30,503 bases of DNA from Phytophthora quininea (taxonomy: Eukaryota; Oomycota; Peronosporomycetes; Peronosporales; Peronosporaceae): contig JAAVTG010000097.1 in the NCBI GenBank assembly GCA_011947345.1, forward strand, positions 1-30,503, written 5' to 3'. The notes under the pieces are model-generated. The model had not been told where the DNA came from. It worked only from the letters and a program-made list of their open reading frames with translations, and ran no database searches. How positions within the stretch are numbered: position 1 is the first letter of the stretch; every line of letters begins with the position of its first letter. The position numbers and the translations under genes are program-made. This document shows positions 1-10,330 of this stretch, one piece after another.

Positions 1-74
1 AGAACGAGAAATTCAACCAAATCTCGCCCAAGAGCATGCGCCAGAACTTGATCAGTGGCCAGAGCAACGTGTAA
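1..74 (+). CDS. 3' end of an unidentified gene
   Basis: An open frame enters from the left edge (codons from base 3) and ends at TAA 72-74. The visible 23 residues end in LISGQSNV. They are polar and carry no recognisable domain. The frame is assigned because it is the only one leading to a stop that fits a gene tail before the promoter-like stretch that follows. Identity cannot be judged from this fragment. Confidence 0.45.
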   Translation, partial: NEKFNQISPKSMRQNLISGQSNV

Positions 75-133
75 AGCCCCTCGCTTTGTAGGACCCCGGT
101 CTGTTCATGTTCAACTAATGCCCCCAAAACATC

Positions 134-150
134 GCTCATTTTCCACTTCC
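134..150 (+). promoter_or_regulatory. Oomycete Inr/FPR-like core promoter
   Basis: The sequence GCTCATTTTCCACTTCC closely matches the 16-base oomycete core promoter known as Inr plus flanking promoter region (GCTCATTYYNCAWTTT), with mismatches in the last part. It lies about 210 bases upstream of the ATG at 345, on the same strand, and after the stop of the preceding gene. It is a plausible transcription start region for the membrane-protein gene. Confidence 0.45.
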
Positions 151-344
151 GACTGATGCGGTTGCCACCAGTCATCAAACACGCATGCCCAGTTGATACT
201 CTTCATGTTTTCTGCGTTGTAGCTAGCGGGCCTTGCTCTTCTTCGCCCGTGGAGCGAGCAGGGTGATCTTGGTTCTGGTCAATTCTCAGAAAATATTGAA
301 ACAGAAAAAATCTATAAAGAGTTTTCTTTTACTTGGATACTGGT

Positions 345-1812
345 ATGGCCAAGAAGCGTCGCCACGCTCATGCGAGCGCACGGGCGCCTGCCGCGATAAC
401 TCGACAAGTGTCGGTGGACACAGAGGCGGCGGAGAAGAAGCTGCAGCACTTGGAGACTTGTACGGCCATCTAAGCGCCGACGTTGTGGAAATCCCCGCCA
501 GTCTGGAGCGAATTCTGGTTTTCCACAGTCGTGGCGCTGGTTGTGCAGAACGCACTCATGTATGCCGAGGTTGGTGCCATACTTTGCTGTTAATAATTAT
601 TTATACAAATTCATCTAATATCTAATTATTGCCAGAACGTGTCAACCGAGCAAATTGTGCTGGTGGTTGGCACTGGCCTTTGGCTGATGAGAGGGTCATC
701 GTCACGGGGTTCTTGCCCCACATCGCTCTCCAAGAAGACTGCAGTCGAGTGGTGTTTTGGAGAAATTTGATCTACAGTGGCGTGTTCACGGGCATCGGAG
801 CTGTGTTCTACCAGTTTGAAATTCCGCTGATCACTCTTCGAACAGCATTCTTCATGCTCGTGTACGTGGGAGAGATAACTTCTTTTACTGGAGCTGTAAA
901 ACGACTTATAATGTTGTTCTTGTGGTGGACGCAGTTTTTTGCTGGATGTTGCATCCATTCACTTTTTGGAGAGATCCAAAGGACGACTGACACGGTGGCA
1001 AATATTTTGGTCGGCTATTGAGATCACGTACTTAGTGGCGGGTTTCTCCACGCATCTGAACTATGTAAGTGTGTCAAGTTGTGGTAGTTGTGGAAATGGG
1101 TGGAGAAATAACGCTGTCGATCTGGTACAGAGGAGTGAACTGATCTACGATCGATCCGCGTTCGTGCTCACGGCGGTGACGACTTTCGTACACGTGGTTG
1201 TGTTGCTTTCAGTGGGGTATACTGTGCTTCATTGCTTCACCACGGACACGAATGGGAAGTTTGCAATGGCGCAACACCGTGGAATTACACTGATGGAGAG
1301 CTTGTGGCAGTCTGTTGACCGCTCTGAGACGGACCAGATCTTTTCGAGCTTGTCTGGAGCACCAAAGGTTTGGACGTCACTTTGTTCTACTGAGTTGGGC
1401 TTCGACTGCTAACTTTGCGCTCGCAGAAAAAGAAAGCCAAGAGCAAATCGCGTGCTTTGAAAAGTGTGAGCGACGTCGCCACGCACGAGCTGGCGCTGTC
1501 GCTAGCGATGACAAAGCGCTCAGCTTTCCATGAACCACGCGTTCACTTCGCGATCCTGACGGTGCTGCAGATGCTACTTTTGCTCTCGCAAGTCGTGCTG
1601 TCATCGTTCGTTCTGTACTCCTGGGAGATGATGAGGTGCGCTGCTGCAACCGTCAAAACGAACGACCACCCATTTACTAACGTTGTCTTTGGTTGTATGA
1701 CAGTGCGCTTATGCTGAGCACCTCTCACATCCTCTGGGTGGTTGGCCGAGTGCGTCGAAAAGTGCTTGCACACTGCAGAGACTTTGACCTGCTGCGATAC
1801 AAGAACGACTAA
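345..1812 (+). CDS. Multi-pass membrane protein, eight exons, unknown function
   Basis: A spliced model keeps phase through 345-459, 502-569, 636-700, 778-861, 935-1064, 1131-1367, 1427-1635 and 1704-1812, giving about 338 residues. The N-terminus is basic (MAKKRRHAHASA) and is followed by roughly seven or eight hydrophobic segments, for example FWFSTVVALVVQNALMY, FVLTAVTTFVHVVVLLSV and a long leucine-rich segment near residue 280. A lysine-rich loop (KKKAKSKSR) precedes the last two. Donors are GTACGTG, GTAAGTG and similar; introns are 59-77 bp except the first, only 42 bp. The exon 3 donor could also be at 695. Every intron contains a stop or shifts frame, so continuous frames look broken without splicing. 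It resembles a small polytopic protein but I do not recognise the family. Confidence 0.7.
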
Positions 1813-1847
1813 CTGGACCGACAATGGCAGCTCCATGCATTCTTTAG

Positions 1848-2021
1848 TCAGTAGTCTTGGCATTCCTCTGCTCTGCTTCCGTGGCTGCAGTGCAGCAGTC
1901 GTAGTAGTTTGATGACGTCCGCGCACTTGTTCTCCTGGTAGTTGCGGCGCTGCAGACAGAACTGGATGGCGCAGGCCTGCTTCCTGCACACGCGCTCGCA
2001 CAGCTCCTTCTCGTGGGCCAT
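1848..2021 (-). CDS. CMC4: CMC4-like twin CX9C mitochondrial protein
   Basis: A 57-residue frame, ATG at 2021 to TGA at 1848-1850. Residues 12-20 read CRKQACAIQ and residue 22 is Cys; further cysteines lie at 8, 17, 33, 45 and 54. The pattern CxKQACxIQxCLQxxxYxExKCxxVI matches CMC4 (human p8-MTCP1), a small CHCH protein of the mitochondrial intermembrane space that is oxidatively folded by the Mia40 relay. CMC4 proteins are normally 60-70 residues, so the length fits. It is tail to tail with the membrane-protein gene, 35 bp away. An extra 5' exon cannot be excluded. The gene is easily missed because of its size; the assignment rests on cysteine spacing and the conserved KQAC/CLQ core. Confidence 0.8.
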   Translation of the reverse strand: MAHEKELCERVCRKQACAIQFCLQRRNYQENKCADVIKLLRLLHCSHGSRAEECQDY

Positions 2022-2294
2022 CGTGGGGCTGTCACTTCGGATCGAAATACAGTATCCCAGTAAGTTTTAGGGCATGGACAAGACGAAGAGCATGAAAATG
2101 ACGAACGAAAAGCTGCAGGTTCCTCCAACCGGCACGAACGAACGCTCCCGTAAATTATGAATATAAATGCACAACTGCTGCCTGCCTCAACGCCGACCAG
2201 CACCTGCAGAGCTACCAGGAGAAGCGAAAGCTCGCTTGAGCTGGCTCATCGCATTGCTGCCAATCACTTGACGCTGAGAAGAAAAGAAGAGCTT

Positions 2295-3235
2295 TTAAAC
2301 GTTCGTATTCTCTTCCTTGATCGGAGCAGACTTGGCTGACGGGGTCTGCTCAGGCGGCGTGTAGTCCGGGATGCCACGAGAGAACGACGGGTGCTTCATG
2401 ATGACAAAGTAGTTGAAGTAGGCGTTGGCGAAACCAGCCAGCGACACGAGGACGCCGTAGACGCCGCACATTCCGAACGGGAAGATGGAAATCCTACAAA
2501 ACGACACACCATCAGTACCAAACCCAAAGTCTCATCAATAAAACCTCGCGCTTACATGCTCAGGAACAGGCATCGTCCCCACGGACTGTACATGAAGCCA
2601 AAGTTGGCGCAGCAGCTTGTCAATAAACGCCGTGCGCAGCTCGTAGCCGACCAGGATCAACGCGAAGAAGCTGCAAGAAAACTTGTCAATAAAAGCAACA
2701 TAAAAACAATTCTATCTATGTTTACGCACATGGTGTAGATGATGGAGAGAGCGTCGGCCATCACGGAGAACGCCGAGTCCGACTGGATTACCTGCCCGAC
2801 AGCCAGTCCGATCATGCAGCCGGCCACCGTCAGGTTCACAATGCGCATGGCCGACAGCACTCCTGAAACCGACGAGCCCATAATCCTGTCGAAAATGAGA
2901 GCATCAGCACCAATTTCTATCCACAATAATGGCAATATATTGCCACGCACATTTCCCGGGTCTTGGCCTTGATCTCCGCCCACACTTCGGCGATGGAGAT
3001 GGCGTCCGCCGTGTTGGTCACTTTGTCGGCGGCCGACGGCGGCGGGGGCGGAAGCTTCAGGTCGTCCGGGTTCAGCGGCGGTAGCTTGCCGTAGGTCACA
3101 CTGGGCAAATAGAAAATCGCCTCGGTTAGGAAGGAAGAGTAGAGTAGAGAGCGGATTCTAAACGTACTCGTTGCCTGTGGGTCCGGCATTGAGCACGGAG
3201 CCTCCCAGAACGGAGGCGTTGACTTCGGTGGTCAT
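2295..3235 (-). CDS. COPI-associated (TVP15-like) Golgi membrane protein
   Basis: Five exons: 3168-3235, 2951-3100, 2730-2885, 2556-2670 and 2295-2493, about 228 residues, with GT-AG introns of 59-67 bp. The N-terminal 70 residues are soluble with a proline run. Four hydrophobic segments follow, starting with MRIVNLTVAGCMIGLAVG and including FGFMYSPWGRCLFLSM, ending in a polar tail (EENTNV). The arrangement and the FGFMYS..GR motif fit the COPI_assoc family (TVP15 in yeast), late-Golgi vesicle membrane proteins. Exon 4 is 115 bp, but the phases fixed by both flanking introns need one base fewer (or two more). The frame must change at about 2605-2606, just before the FGFMYS motif. This is either a sequence error or a disabling mutation. 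Family assignment is from memory of the motif and moderately sure. Confidence 0.65.
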
Positions 3236-3551
3236 CCTTCGCGTGATGTTTGCCTGTGTACCGCAGTAGCGGGCTGAGGGGGCGAGGACGGTGGACGCTT
3301 CTTCCGCGACGGGATTGATGGAGAGTTCTGTATGCGCTGGCTCCACAGCTGTTACGGTACCGAAATGTTGGTACAGTACCAAGTACCAGCATTTCGGTAC
3401 AGCATTCAATTTTGGCGCGCTTTGGCAAGGAGGCAAGAAGGAAGCATGGATGGAGTTGTAGGGCAAAATTGGTTGCTTTATGGGCGCTTTTCTTACTTTG
3501 CTTGCACAGCTTAACGTTAGGATAAATAGTGTGCTCGGTCGAAGCTGCGCC
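3236..3551. other. Intergenic region with a strong inverted repeat
   Basis: This 316-bp stretch separates the start of the COPI-associated gene from the end of the next minus-strand gene. Its notable content is the near-perfect hairpin at 3357-3400. I see no coding frame with recognisable content. The part nearest 3235 is the likely promoter and 5' leader of the COPI-associated gene. Confidence 0.6.
3357..3400. repeat. 18-bp inverted repeat, 8-base loop
   Basis: Arm 3357-3374 (GTACCGAAATGTTGGTAC) pairs with arm 3383-3400 (GTACCAGCATTTCGGTAC) with a single mismatch; the loop is 3375-3382. Each arm itself begins and ends with GTAC, and the loop contains another GTACC. It lies 122-165 bp upstream of the ATG at 3235. 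It may be a palindromic protein-binding site, a transcribed hairpin or the relic of a small foldback element. Confidence 0.85.
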
Positions 3552-4349
3552 TCACACCTGCTCGAGCGTGTCGGTGGACGAGAGCGACGTTGTGGATGCC
3601 GTCGAGTTGGCGCTGCACTCGCTCATGCTCCTGCTCTTCCGCGGGGTGGCGGCCTCCACGTAAACATGGCTCCTCCGCTTGAGCGCCTCCACCCTTCCCT
3701 TCATGGTCTCCACCTGTCCAAGCCACCGCTCGTCCTTCTCAAAGTCCAGCAGACGCGACTGCGAGTGCTCGATCCTGGACACGAACGCGGCGTAGCTTGT
3801 GCGCGGACCGCGTACGCGCGAGCTGACGGGCGTCGGCGGCGGGATGTACAGTGAAGAAGGAGCGCTGGCCACAGCTCGAGGAGTGGCAATAAACGACCGA
3901 GCGACGCTCTTGGAGTCGTCAAGCGACGGCTTCCGCACGGAGGCGGCGGCCTGGTGATACTCGCGAGACTTGGGCTGCGGGATCTTGCTGACCAGCAGCG
4001 ACACATCCCGGACGACCGTAGGCGGCGCAATGGCGGCAATGTTGCACTCCTCCTCCTGCGCGGACTCTTCGTCGCTTGTCTCCTGGTTGCTCTCCGTCTC
4101 CAAATCCTCATCGACGTCCGTCGTGTCGGGTGTCGACACCGCTGACTCGCTGTCCGTGGCGCTTTTGAATTTGAGCGTCTTGGTCGGAACGATGATCCGC
4201 GGCTCCTCGGCCATGGCAAGTCCGTCGTAGTACGTCACCAGTCCGTAGACGTTCCCGTGTCCGGGCTCCTCCAGCGTGTGGGCGGCCTGGTCCGACCCAC
4301 CGGACATCGCCAGGTTCTCAAACATCTCGACGATGCTGCGCACCGTCAT
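3552..4349 (-). CDS. Acidic, low-complexity protein of unknown function
   Basis: A single uninterrupted 265-residue frame, ATG at 4349 to TGA at 3552. The N-terminus (VRSIVEMFENLAMSGG) is a short amphipathic segment. Residues about 65-100 are strongly acidic and Ser/Thr-rich (VDEDLETES, TSDEESAQEEE). A basic, proline-rich middle follows, then a short predicted helix with DERWLGQVETMKGRVEAL, and a Ser/Thr-rich C-terminus. No enzyme motif, signal peptide or membrane segment is visible. It reads as a scaffold or regulatory protein with disordered regions. Codon-like composition and the lack of frame breaks support a real gene, but I do not recognise it. Confidence 0.7.
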   Translation of the reverse strand: MTVRSIVEMFENLAMSGGSDQAAHTLEEPGHGNVYGLVTYYDGLAMAEEPRIIVPTKTLKFKSATDSESAVSTPDTTDVDEDLETESNQETSDEESAQEEECNIAAIAPPTVVRDVSLLVSKIPQPKSREYHQAAASVRKPSLDDSKSVARSFIATPRAVASAPSSLYIPPPTPVSSRVRGPRTSYAAFVSRIEHSQSRLLDFEKDERWLGQVETMKGRVEALKRRSHVYVEAATPRKSRSMSECSANSTASTTSLSSTDTLEQV

Positions 4350-4922
4350 GACTCACTGCGCTGCGCTCTGTCCTGTTCTCTCGCTGCTCTTCTTGACGAA
4401 TGGCGCGCAGGAAACCTTGCCGGGCTCTGCAAACGGCCGACACGACGACGCCGGCGACAAAGCGGTTCGCCGCGCAACGCAGGACGAGTTTGAAAGTTCA
4501 AACGCAGACCAGGCGGGCGTGGTCGACTCTGGGAGTTTGTATCTGAGCCCGAGGCGCAGCAGACTGCCGCGCGCGTACCGTGGGATAAGCCAGTTCGCAC
4601 CAGGCTCAGCCGAGTTGTTTTTGGCCTCGGGGTGGACCATGTTGCCTCTACAGCATGATGCGCCAGCCGACAAGAAGGCGAAGCAGACGGCATATTTAGC
4701 TTCGACATCCCGACGAAAAGCTTCCGTCCCAACCGATTCAATGGATGTCAGGAGGCTCAATGCACCGCCAGCAGGCTCGCCATGCTGTCGTCTGACTTGA
4801 CAGACACAGGCACCATGTGCTGGCAAATCTCCAGCTTCATCTCCAGCCGGGGAATTGTCAATAGGATCAAATTTAAACATTGCTAAATAATGTATCACAA
4901 AATCTAAGTTGGATCCCTCCCG
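4350..4922. other. Divergent intergenic region between the acidic-protein gene and dynactin
   Basis: The 573 bp between two outward-facing genes must hold both promoters. Open frames exist on both strands but overlap one another and show no domain, repeats or consistent amino-acid character. The last 60 bases before 4923 are AT-rich (around AATTTAAACATTGCTAAATAA), as expected of a promoter or leader. No clear TATA or Inr match was identified. Confidence 0.5.
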
Positions 4923-7900
4923 ATGGAGCTCGAGCTGGGCTGCAAGGTGGCCTTCGGCGTGGGCAAGGCGGGCGTCGTGCGCTTCGTGGGGAGACGGACT
5001 TTGCCAATGGCGAGTGGGTGGGCATCGAGCTGGAGCGGCCAGAGGGCAAGAACAACGGCGAGCTCAACGGCCGCGTCTACTTCGAGTGCCCGCCCAACCA
5101 CGGACTGTTCGTCAAGCGCGCGCAGATCAAGGGCGTGCTGCCGTCCGGGGCTCGTCCTCAGGGACACAGCGGCCGCTGAGTCGTCGGTTGTCCACGAGCC
5201 CTTCGGTGACGCGTCGGCCGTCGTCCGCGACGTCCACAGGCAGCAGCACGAGCAGCTCCAGACTGACGGCCCCTAGACCGCGCGCGTCGCTCATCCCGCC
5301 GTCTTCCAGAGCCTCACTCAGTACAGGAGCCTCTACTGCAAGGACCAGTAGACTGTCGTTGGAATCTCCAGCTTCGTCGGCTTCCGATGACAAGCTGACG
5401 GAGGCCAGAGCAAGGATCTCCAAGCTGGAAGAAGAGCTGGAGCAGAAAAACCGACATGTAGAGCAGCTGAAGCAGAGCGTAGCAGTGATGAAAGAGGCTG
5501 CAGCTGTCAATAGCGACAAGATCAAACTGCTGGAGGAGAAAGAGCAGGAGCAGGAGAAGGAGCAAGAACAAGAAGAGACGGAGGAGACGCAAGAGATGGA
5601 GGTGGATGAAGACGCTGGCGAACAAGAAGAGGACCAAGAGGAGACAGAGTTGTCTCCGCAGGAAGAGCTGGCGCAGCAGATCGAAGAGATCAAAGAGGAG
5701 GCGGAGGAGCATGTCCGACTTGTGCGTGCAGAGCTGGAAGACCACATTGCCCAGTTGACGAGCGAGCACGAAGAAGTGCTGGATGAGCTGAGGCTGGAAA
5801 ACGCCACGCAGGCGTCGGAGATCAAGGCGCTGGAATCGGAGGTTGCGCAGCAGAAGGCGCGTATTGTGGCGTTCACGGCTGGAGAGCAGAAGAAGGCGGA
5901 GGAGGTGGCGATGGCGGTGGCCAAGTCGAGTTCAGGCGCACGCAAGCTGGAGGCGCTTGAGAAGCAGGTTGCAGAGTTCCAAGACATGATCGAAATGATG
6001 ACGTTGGAGAAGGAGACGGTCGAGATGGACAAGGAAATCGCCGAGGAGCACGCCGAAGAGCTGCAGCAGGAGGTGGAGAAGCTCAAGGCTTCTATGGCTC
6101 TTTCTGCCGCTTCGGGTCCGAGCCTTCGGATGCGAGCCCTGGCGATCTTGCGGAGGAGAACAAAAAGCTTCGACAGGCAGTTAAGACTTTGCACGAACGT
6201 GGGGCTGAGGAAAAGGCTGAGTTGAGCAAGAAGTTCCGCCAAGCCCAGCGTGAAAATGCAGAGCTGGTGTCGCTGAGAGAGGAGGTGGAAGAGCTGGTAC
6301 GTAAATCCCTTCACAGTAATGACCCGACCCGGACTAATATTTTGGTTTTGTGCTTCAGACCACGACGAAAAACAAACTCGAGAGCGAAGCAGAGGAGCTC
6401 AAGGAGATGCTTGACGTTGCGAACGCTTATGAAACGATGGTGGAGGACCTCACGGAGAAAAACTTGACGTTAGGCGAGAAGATGGCCGAACTAGAAACCA
6501 CAGTGCAGTCGCTAGAGTCTTTGCGCGAGGTGGATCAGGAGATGGAGCACCAGCACACAGAGTACGAGGCGGAGTTGCGCGATGAGATTGACTCCCAGCG
6601 TGCGTCGCTGCAGGAACTCAAACAAGCCGTCCTGGACCACAATACTGTCCTTGAAGACAAGGAGCGCACTATTGCGCGCTTCCGTGACCTTGCGCACGGC
6701 CATCGCGAGGAGATCGCCCAGTTGAAAGCGAAGCTGCGCGCGGAGACGGGTGCTGTGGAATCACTGAAGGGAACTGCACATTTGGCTCTGAACCAAACGA
6801 TGGGACTGCGTGCACTGGTTGCTGCAGCTCGCGAACACGAGACTGAAGCAGCGAAGCAGCGGATTATCGCCCAGCAGGCGCGCATTGAAAATTCCTTTTT
6901 GCGTGCTGTGGTGCCCAACTCAATCTTCTCAGAGACGGACCAGAAGGTTCTGCGTGTCCGACTGACGCTGGGACGCATTGCCGGCAAGTCAGACATTTTG
7001 CTGCAGCATTTGAAGAAGGACTTGGATGGTGTTGCTCAGCAACCATCGAGTGGGTCAGACGACGAAAAGGAAGAAGGAGCACCAGCGTTGACGATGACTG
7101 TAGAGCAGTTGGTGCTGGGTGACAAGCTCGCAGCGGTCTCGTGCCAAGCAAAGGAGGATCTGTTCATGCTTGAGTGCCACTTGACGACAGAAGAGGAGTT
7201 TGTGCATGGTTGCTCTGCACTTGACTCGTCACAAACAGCAGCCCTCGAGACTGTGCTGGACTCCGCCTTGTCGGCTTTCTCAGAGGGCTCACTGCTCATG
7301 AGCCGTGGGGAGGCGATGCCGCGTCGCTCTATGACCGCCTCGTCCAGACCTCTGAAGAATGGCACACTGGAAGAGTTGCGGAAGCTGCTTCGGCAGCTAA
7401 TGCTGAAGGATTCGGTGCTCGTTGCGCGGTTGTGAAGCTGCGCGCTCGGAAGAGTGTGGCTAAGCTGGCGTTTTCGATCTCGGCCATCGTGACGTTCCTG
7501 CGCAACACCAAGAGCTTGATCAGTAGCACCGAGATGCCGGACGATGAGCAGACAGCAGCACTGCGTTCGAACCTGATCCCAGTGCTCGATAAAAGCCTCG
7601 AAGAGCTGGTGTCTGTACTGAACGTGGCCCAGTTGTTCTACCGTCGCGCAGAGATCGATCTTGCTTCATCAGATGACGATCTGGACGGTCTTGTGGCGGT
7701 CGGCGGCTACGCCGTGTCTGCTATTGAGAGTTACGCAGCTGAAGCCACGAGACTATCGAGCATTGTGCAAGCTCAGCTTGTTGACAACGGCCTTATTGAG
7801 CATACCCAAACGGCTGAGGCGCTGGTGGCATTCATGCAGCAGTCTGTCAACGAACCTACTCTAGAGTTCAAGGAAAAGGTGTCGTCCTTGTTCAAACTGG

Positions 7901-8942
7901 TGTGCCGCGGAGCATTCACAGATGCCGTTGCGCCTCGTGCTCGCAACGACAGTGGAGAGGGTGCGAATGGTCGGCCACAATGGCGTATTCGCGCACAGGC
8001 GATTCACCAGGAGCTGTTAGACGCTTCCACACTCCGCGCAAACCTAGCAGAAATGACGGAGCTGTGCAGTGCGTTGCACCAACGCATCCGCGAGTTCGAG
8101 CGCGCTGACAGCCAGCACCGCGTGGTGGCACAGAAATTGAGAGCCAAGTCTTGCAGCTCTCTGAGAACGTGGCGACTGCTAACAATGCCAAGTCGCAGCT
8201 GGAAGCCCAGCTCGCAAAGGAACGCGAACAGTTTGACGTTGCGTTAGATGAGTCCAACAAGGAGAAAACGTCGCTGAACGCGCTCAACCGCGAGCTTCGG
8301 AAGCAGTTGAAGCGGTCGAGCGACGCCGGCGCCAGTTCAAAGAGCGGCAGTGCTGCCAGTGGCGGCAAGGGATCAGCAATGAACGCAGCAGACGCGGAGG
8401 CCTTCCGTCGCGCCTTCCAGCAGTTGCATAGCGAGCTGCACAAGGTGCGCTCGACGCTGGCGAAGGAGCGTCTGGACAAGCTGCTTGGGACGAGCAACAC
8501 GCGCGCTTCGCTTGCGGCCAAACCTTCGGACCGTTTGGCAGCTTCGCTGAAGGACGTAGCGACTTTTTCGAAGCAGGTGAAAGCGCAGTTGTCAATGCCG
8601 CGGATTGTAGACCTGAAGCAAGCGGCGTCACCGAATGGAGCATCAGCGCACGCTCAGCTGATGGTGGAGAAGCTGCAGCAGTCGCGTTCGCAACGAGAGC
8701 TCGCCGCGCTTCGTGAGCGTGTCGGTGCTGCCATGCGTGAAGACGGATGGGGCCAAGACGTGACCAACGCCATCACTCGCGGCGAAAACGTGTATGGCTG
8801 GCAACCGCCGGAGATGGAGCGACCTCCGGTGCTGCTTGGTCGGGTGAAGCTCGGCAGCCAAGCGGCCAACACCTCGCAGACTGTGCCGCTCGTATTGAAC
8901 CGATCCGAAGTGAAGCATCTGTCGCAGGCGTTGGTGTGTTGA
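4923..8942 (+). CDS. DCTN1: Dynactin subunit 1 (p150Glued) homologue
   Basis: Large dynactin subunit, which links cytoplasmic dynein to microtubules and cargo. The N-terminal CAP-Gly domain (residues about 5-75) includes FANGEWVGIELERP and GKNNG followed by NGRVYFECPPNHGLFV. A Ser/Thr/Arg-rich basic linker follows, then long coiled coils (about residues 160-620), then the dynactin domain with FLRAVVPNSIFSETDQKVL, and a helical C-terminal half. One intron, 6297-6358 (GTACGT...TTCAG, phase 0). Expected length is about 1320 residues, close to animal p150 (about 1280). Reading it requires five single-base losses: GGGG at 4988-4991, GGGG at 5147-5150, GGG at 6114-6116, GGGG at 7307-7310, and about 8123-8129. 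In each case adding one base restores a continuous protein with family motifs on both sides, so sequence contraction is more likely than a decayed gene. Confidence 0.88.
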
Positions 8943-9088
8943 GCAAGGCAAAAGAGACGAAGAAGTTGTGTATTGGAGTAGAGCCCGACGTAGTAGAGCA
9001 GCAACAGCTCCCGTTCCAAATGGCTAACCTCGTGCGTATATGAAAGCAAGAACTTGTCCTTGAGATCGTGCCGTTGCGAGGCCTTCTC

Positions 9089-9105
9089 GTCTCATTCCGC
9101 CTTTG
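9089..9105 (+). promoter_or_regulatory. Inr-like promoter of SDR copy 1
   Basis: GTCTCATTCCGCCTTTG resembles the oomycete initiator (YCATTYY core with a pyrimidine-rich flank). It is 17 bases upstream of the ATG at 9122, typical of short oomycete leaders. Placement between the dynactin stop (8942) and the SDR start supports it. Confidence 0.4.
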
Positions 9106-9121
9106 CACGACCCTACAGCAC

Positions 9122-10080
9122 ATGGGCATTGGCAGCTCTTCTCGCCGCTGGGACGGCTCGGCGATCCCTTCGCAGCAGGGCAAGGTGGCGATCGTGACGG
9201 GGGCCAACTGTGGCATTGGCTTCGAAGCCGCCAAAGCGTTGGCGCTGCACGGCGCATTGGTCGTCCTCGCTTGTCGCGACGAAGGTCGCGGTCGCCAAGC
9301 GGTGCAGTCGATCCGTCAATGTCTGACCGGCGACGGTGGCGTCGAGTTCATGCTGCTGGATCTGGCTGAAGCCTCCAGCGTCCGTGACTTCGCACGGGCT
9401 TTCCGAGAGAAATACGATCGACTGGACTTGCTGGTGAACAATGCGGGGGTGGCGTGTCCCCGCAGCGCCATAACTCTATAGGCCTGGAAAGCACCTTCGC
9501 CATCAACCATCTGGGCCACTTCCTCCTTACTGGTTTGCTGTGGGATCTACTCCGGAAGTCCATTACACAAGCTCGAATGGTGAACGTCACAAGCGGACTG
9601 CACTACTTTGCCAAGCTGGACTTCGCCACCATGGGACACACTCTGGGGAGCAACATGAGGGACTATGCCGAGTCCAAGATGGCGAACGTGCTGTTCACTC
9701 TCGAACTGCAGCGACGCATTAGAGACCAGGACATTGGCAACGTCATTGCGTTGACGGCACACCCGGGAATCTGCCACACGGAGATCTGGAACAAGTACAT
9801 CCGCACCAAGTTGAGAGGCTGGCCGTTGCTGCAGTGGCTGGTCATGTGGATAGTGTGGCTACTACCATTCCTGCCGCAGAAGACCGGGGCTTTGCCGACG
9901 CTGTACGCTGCGACGGTGGAAAACGTGCGAGGTGGTGAACTCTACGCCCCCGACGGATGGTTGACACTGAGAGGATACCCTACACTCGTTTCCCCGTTTC
10001 TGACGAGTCAATCGCTTGAACACGCCGCCAAACTCTGGAAGCTGAGCGAGGACTTGGTCGACGTCAAGTTTGAGGTGTAG
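9122..10080 (+). CDS. Short-chain dehydrogenase/reductase, tandem copy 1
   Basis: NAD(P)-dependent oxidoreductase of the classical SDR fold, closest in pattern to retinol-dehydrogenase/WWOX-like SDRs. About 319 residues. Cofactor motif TGANCGIG (usual Ser replaced by Cys), NNAG, catalytic Ser in NVTSG and YAESK as the Tyr-Lys pair; a hydrophobic segment near residue 235 may touch membrane. The start at 9122 gives MGIGSSS, a possible N-myristoylation signal shared by all three copies. One base is missing around 9445-9452 (a G-rich stretch just after NNAG), after which the conserved SPQRH...FAINHLGHF continues in another frame. First of three head-to-tail paralogues about 1.2 kb apart. Substrate cannot be told from sequence. 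Confidence 0.85.
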
Positions 10081-10330
10081 TGAGAATGCAGCAAGCGTTG
10101 AGGAAGGAAGTTCGTTAACGAAATGGCGCTGGGTCAAGTTGTTTGTTGGCACTCGCTTCGCTCGCAGCGTGCTTGGGCGGACATTCGCGCAGTGTTTCTG
10201 CTTGGATTCGCTGACGTGTTTTGCAAAGACATGAACGTTGGGCGTCAACTGCCGGAGTCTGCTCTGCTCCACCAACGCGCTTGCCAGCAAGCAGCATTCG
10301 CAAATCTCACTCCCTGAGAACTCACGATCC

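Noticed and set aside
345..1812. Reading the first membrane-protein gene as a pseudogene with many stops
   Set aside because: All frame changes coincide with good GT-AG introns whose phases match, giving exactly 339 codons.
4353..4898. 181-residue minus-strand and 174-residue plus-strand frames in the same interval
   Set aside because: They overlap each other, lack domains and occupy the region that must hold two divergent promoters.
5127..6314. 395-residue Ser-rich frame on the minus strand
   Set aside because: It is the antisense shadow of the dynactin coiled coil: Glu/Lys codons read backwards give Ser/Leu/Phe. No domain is present.
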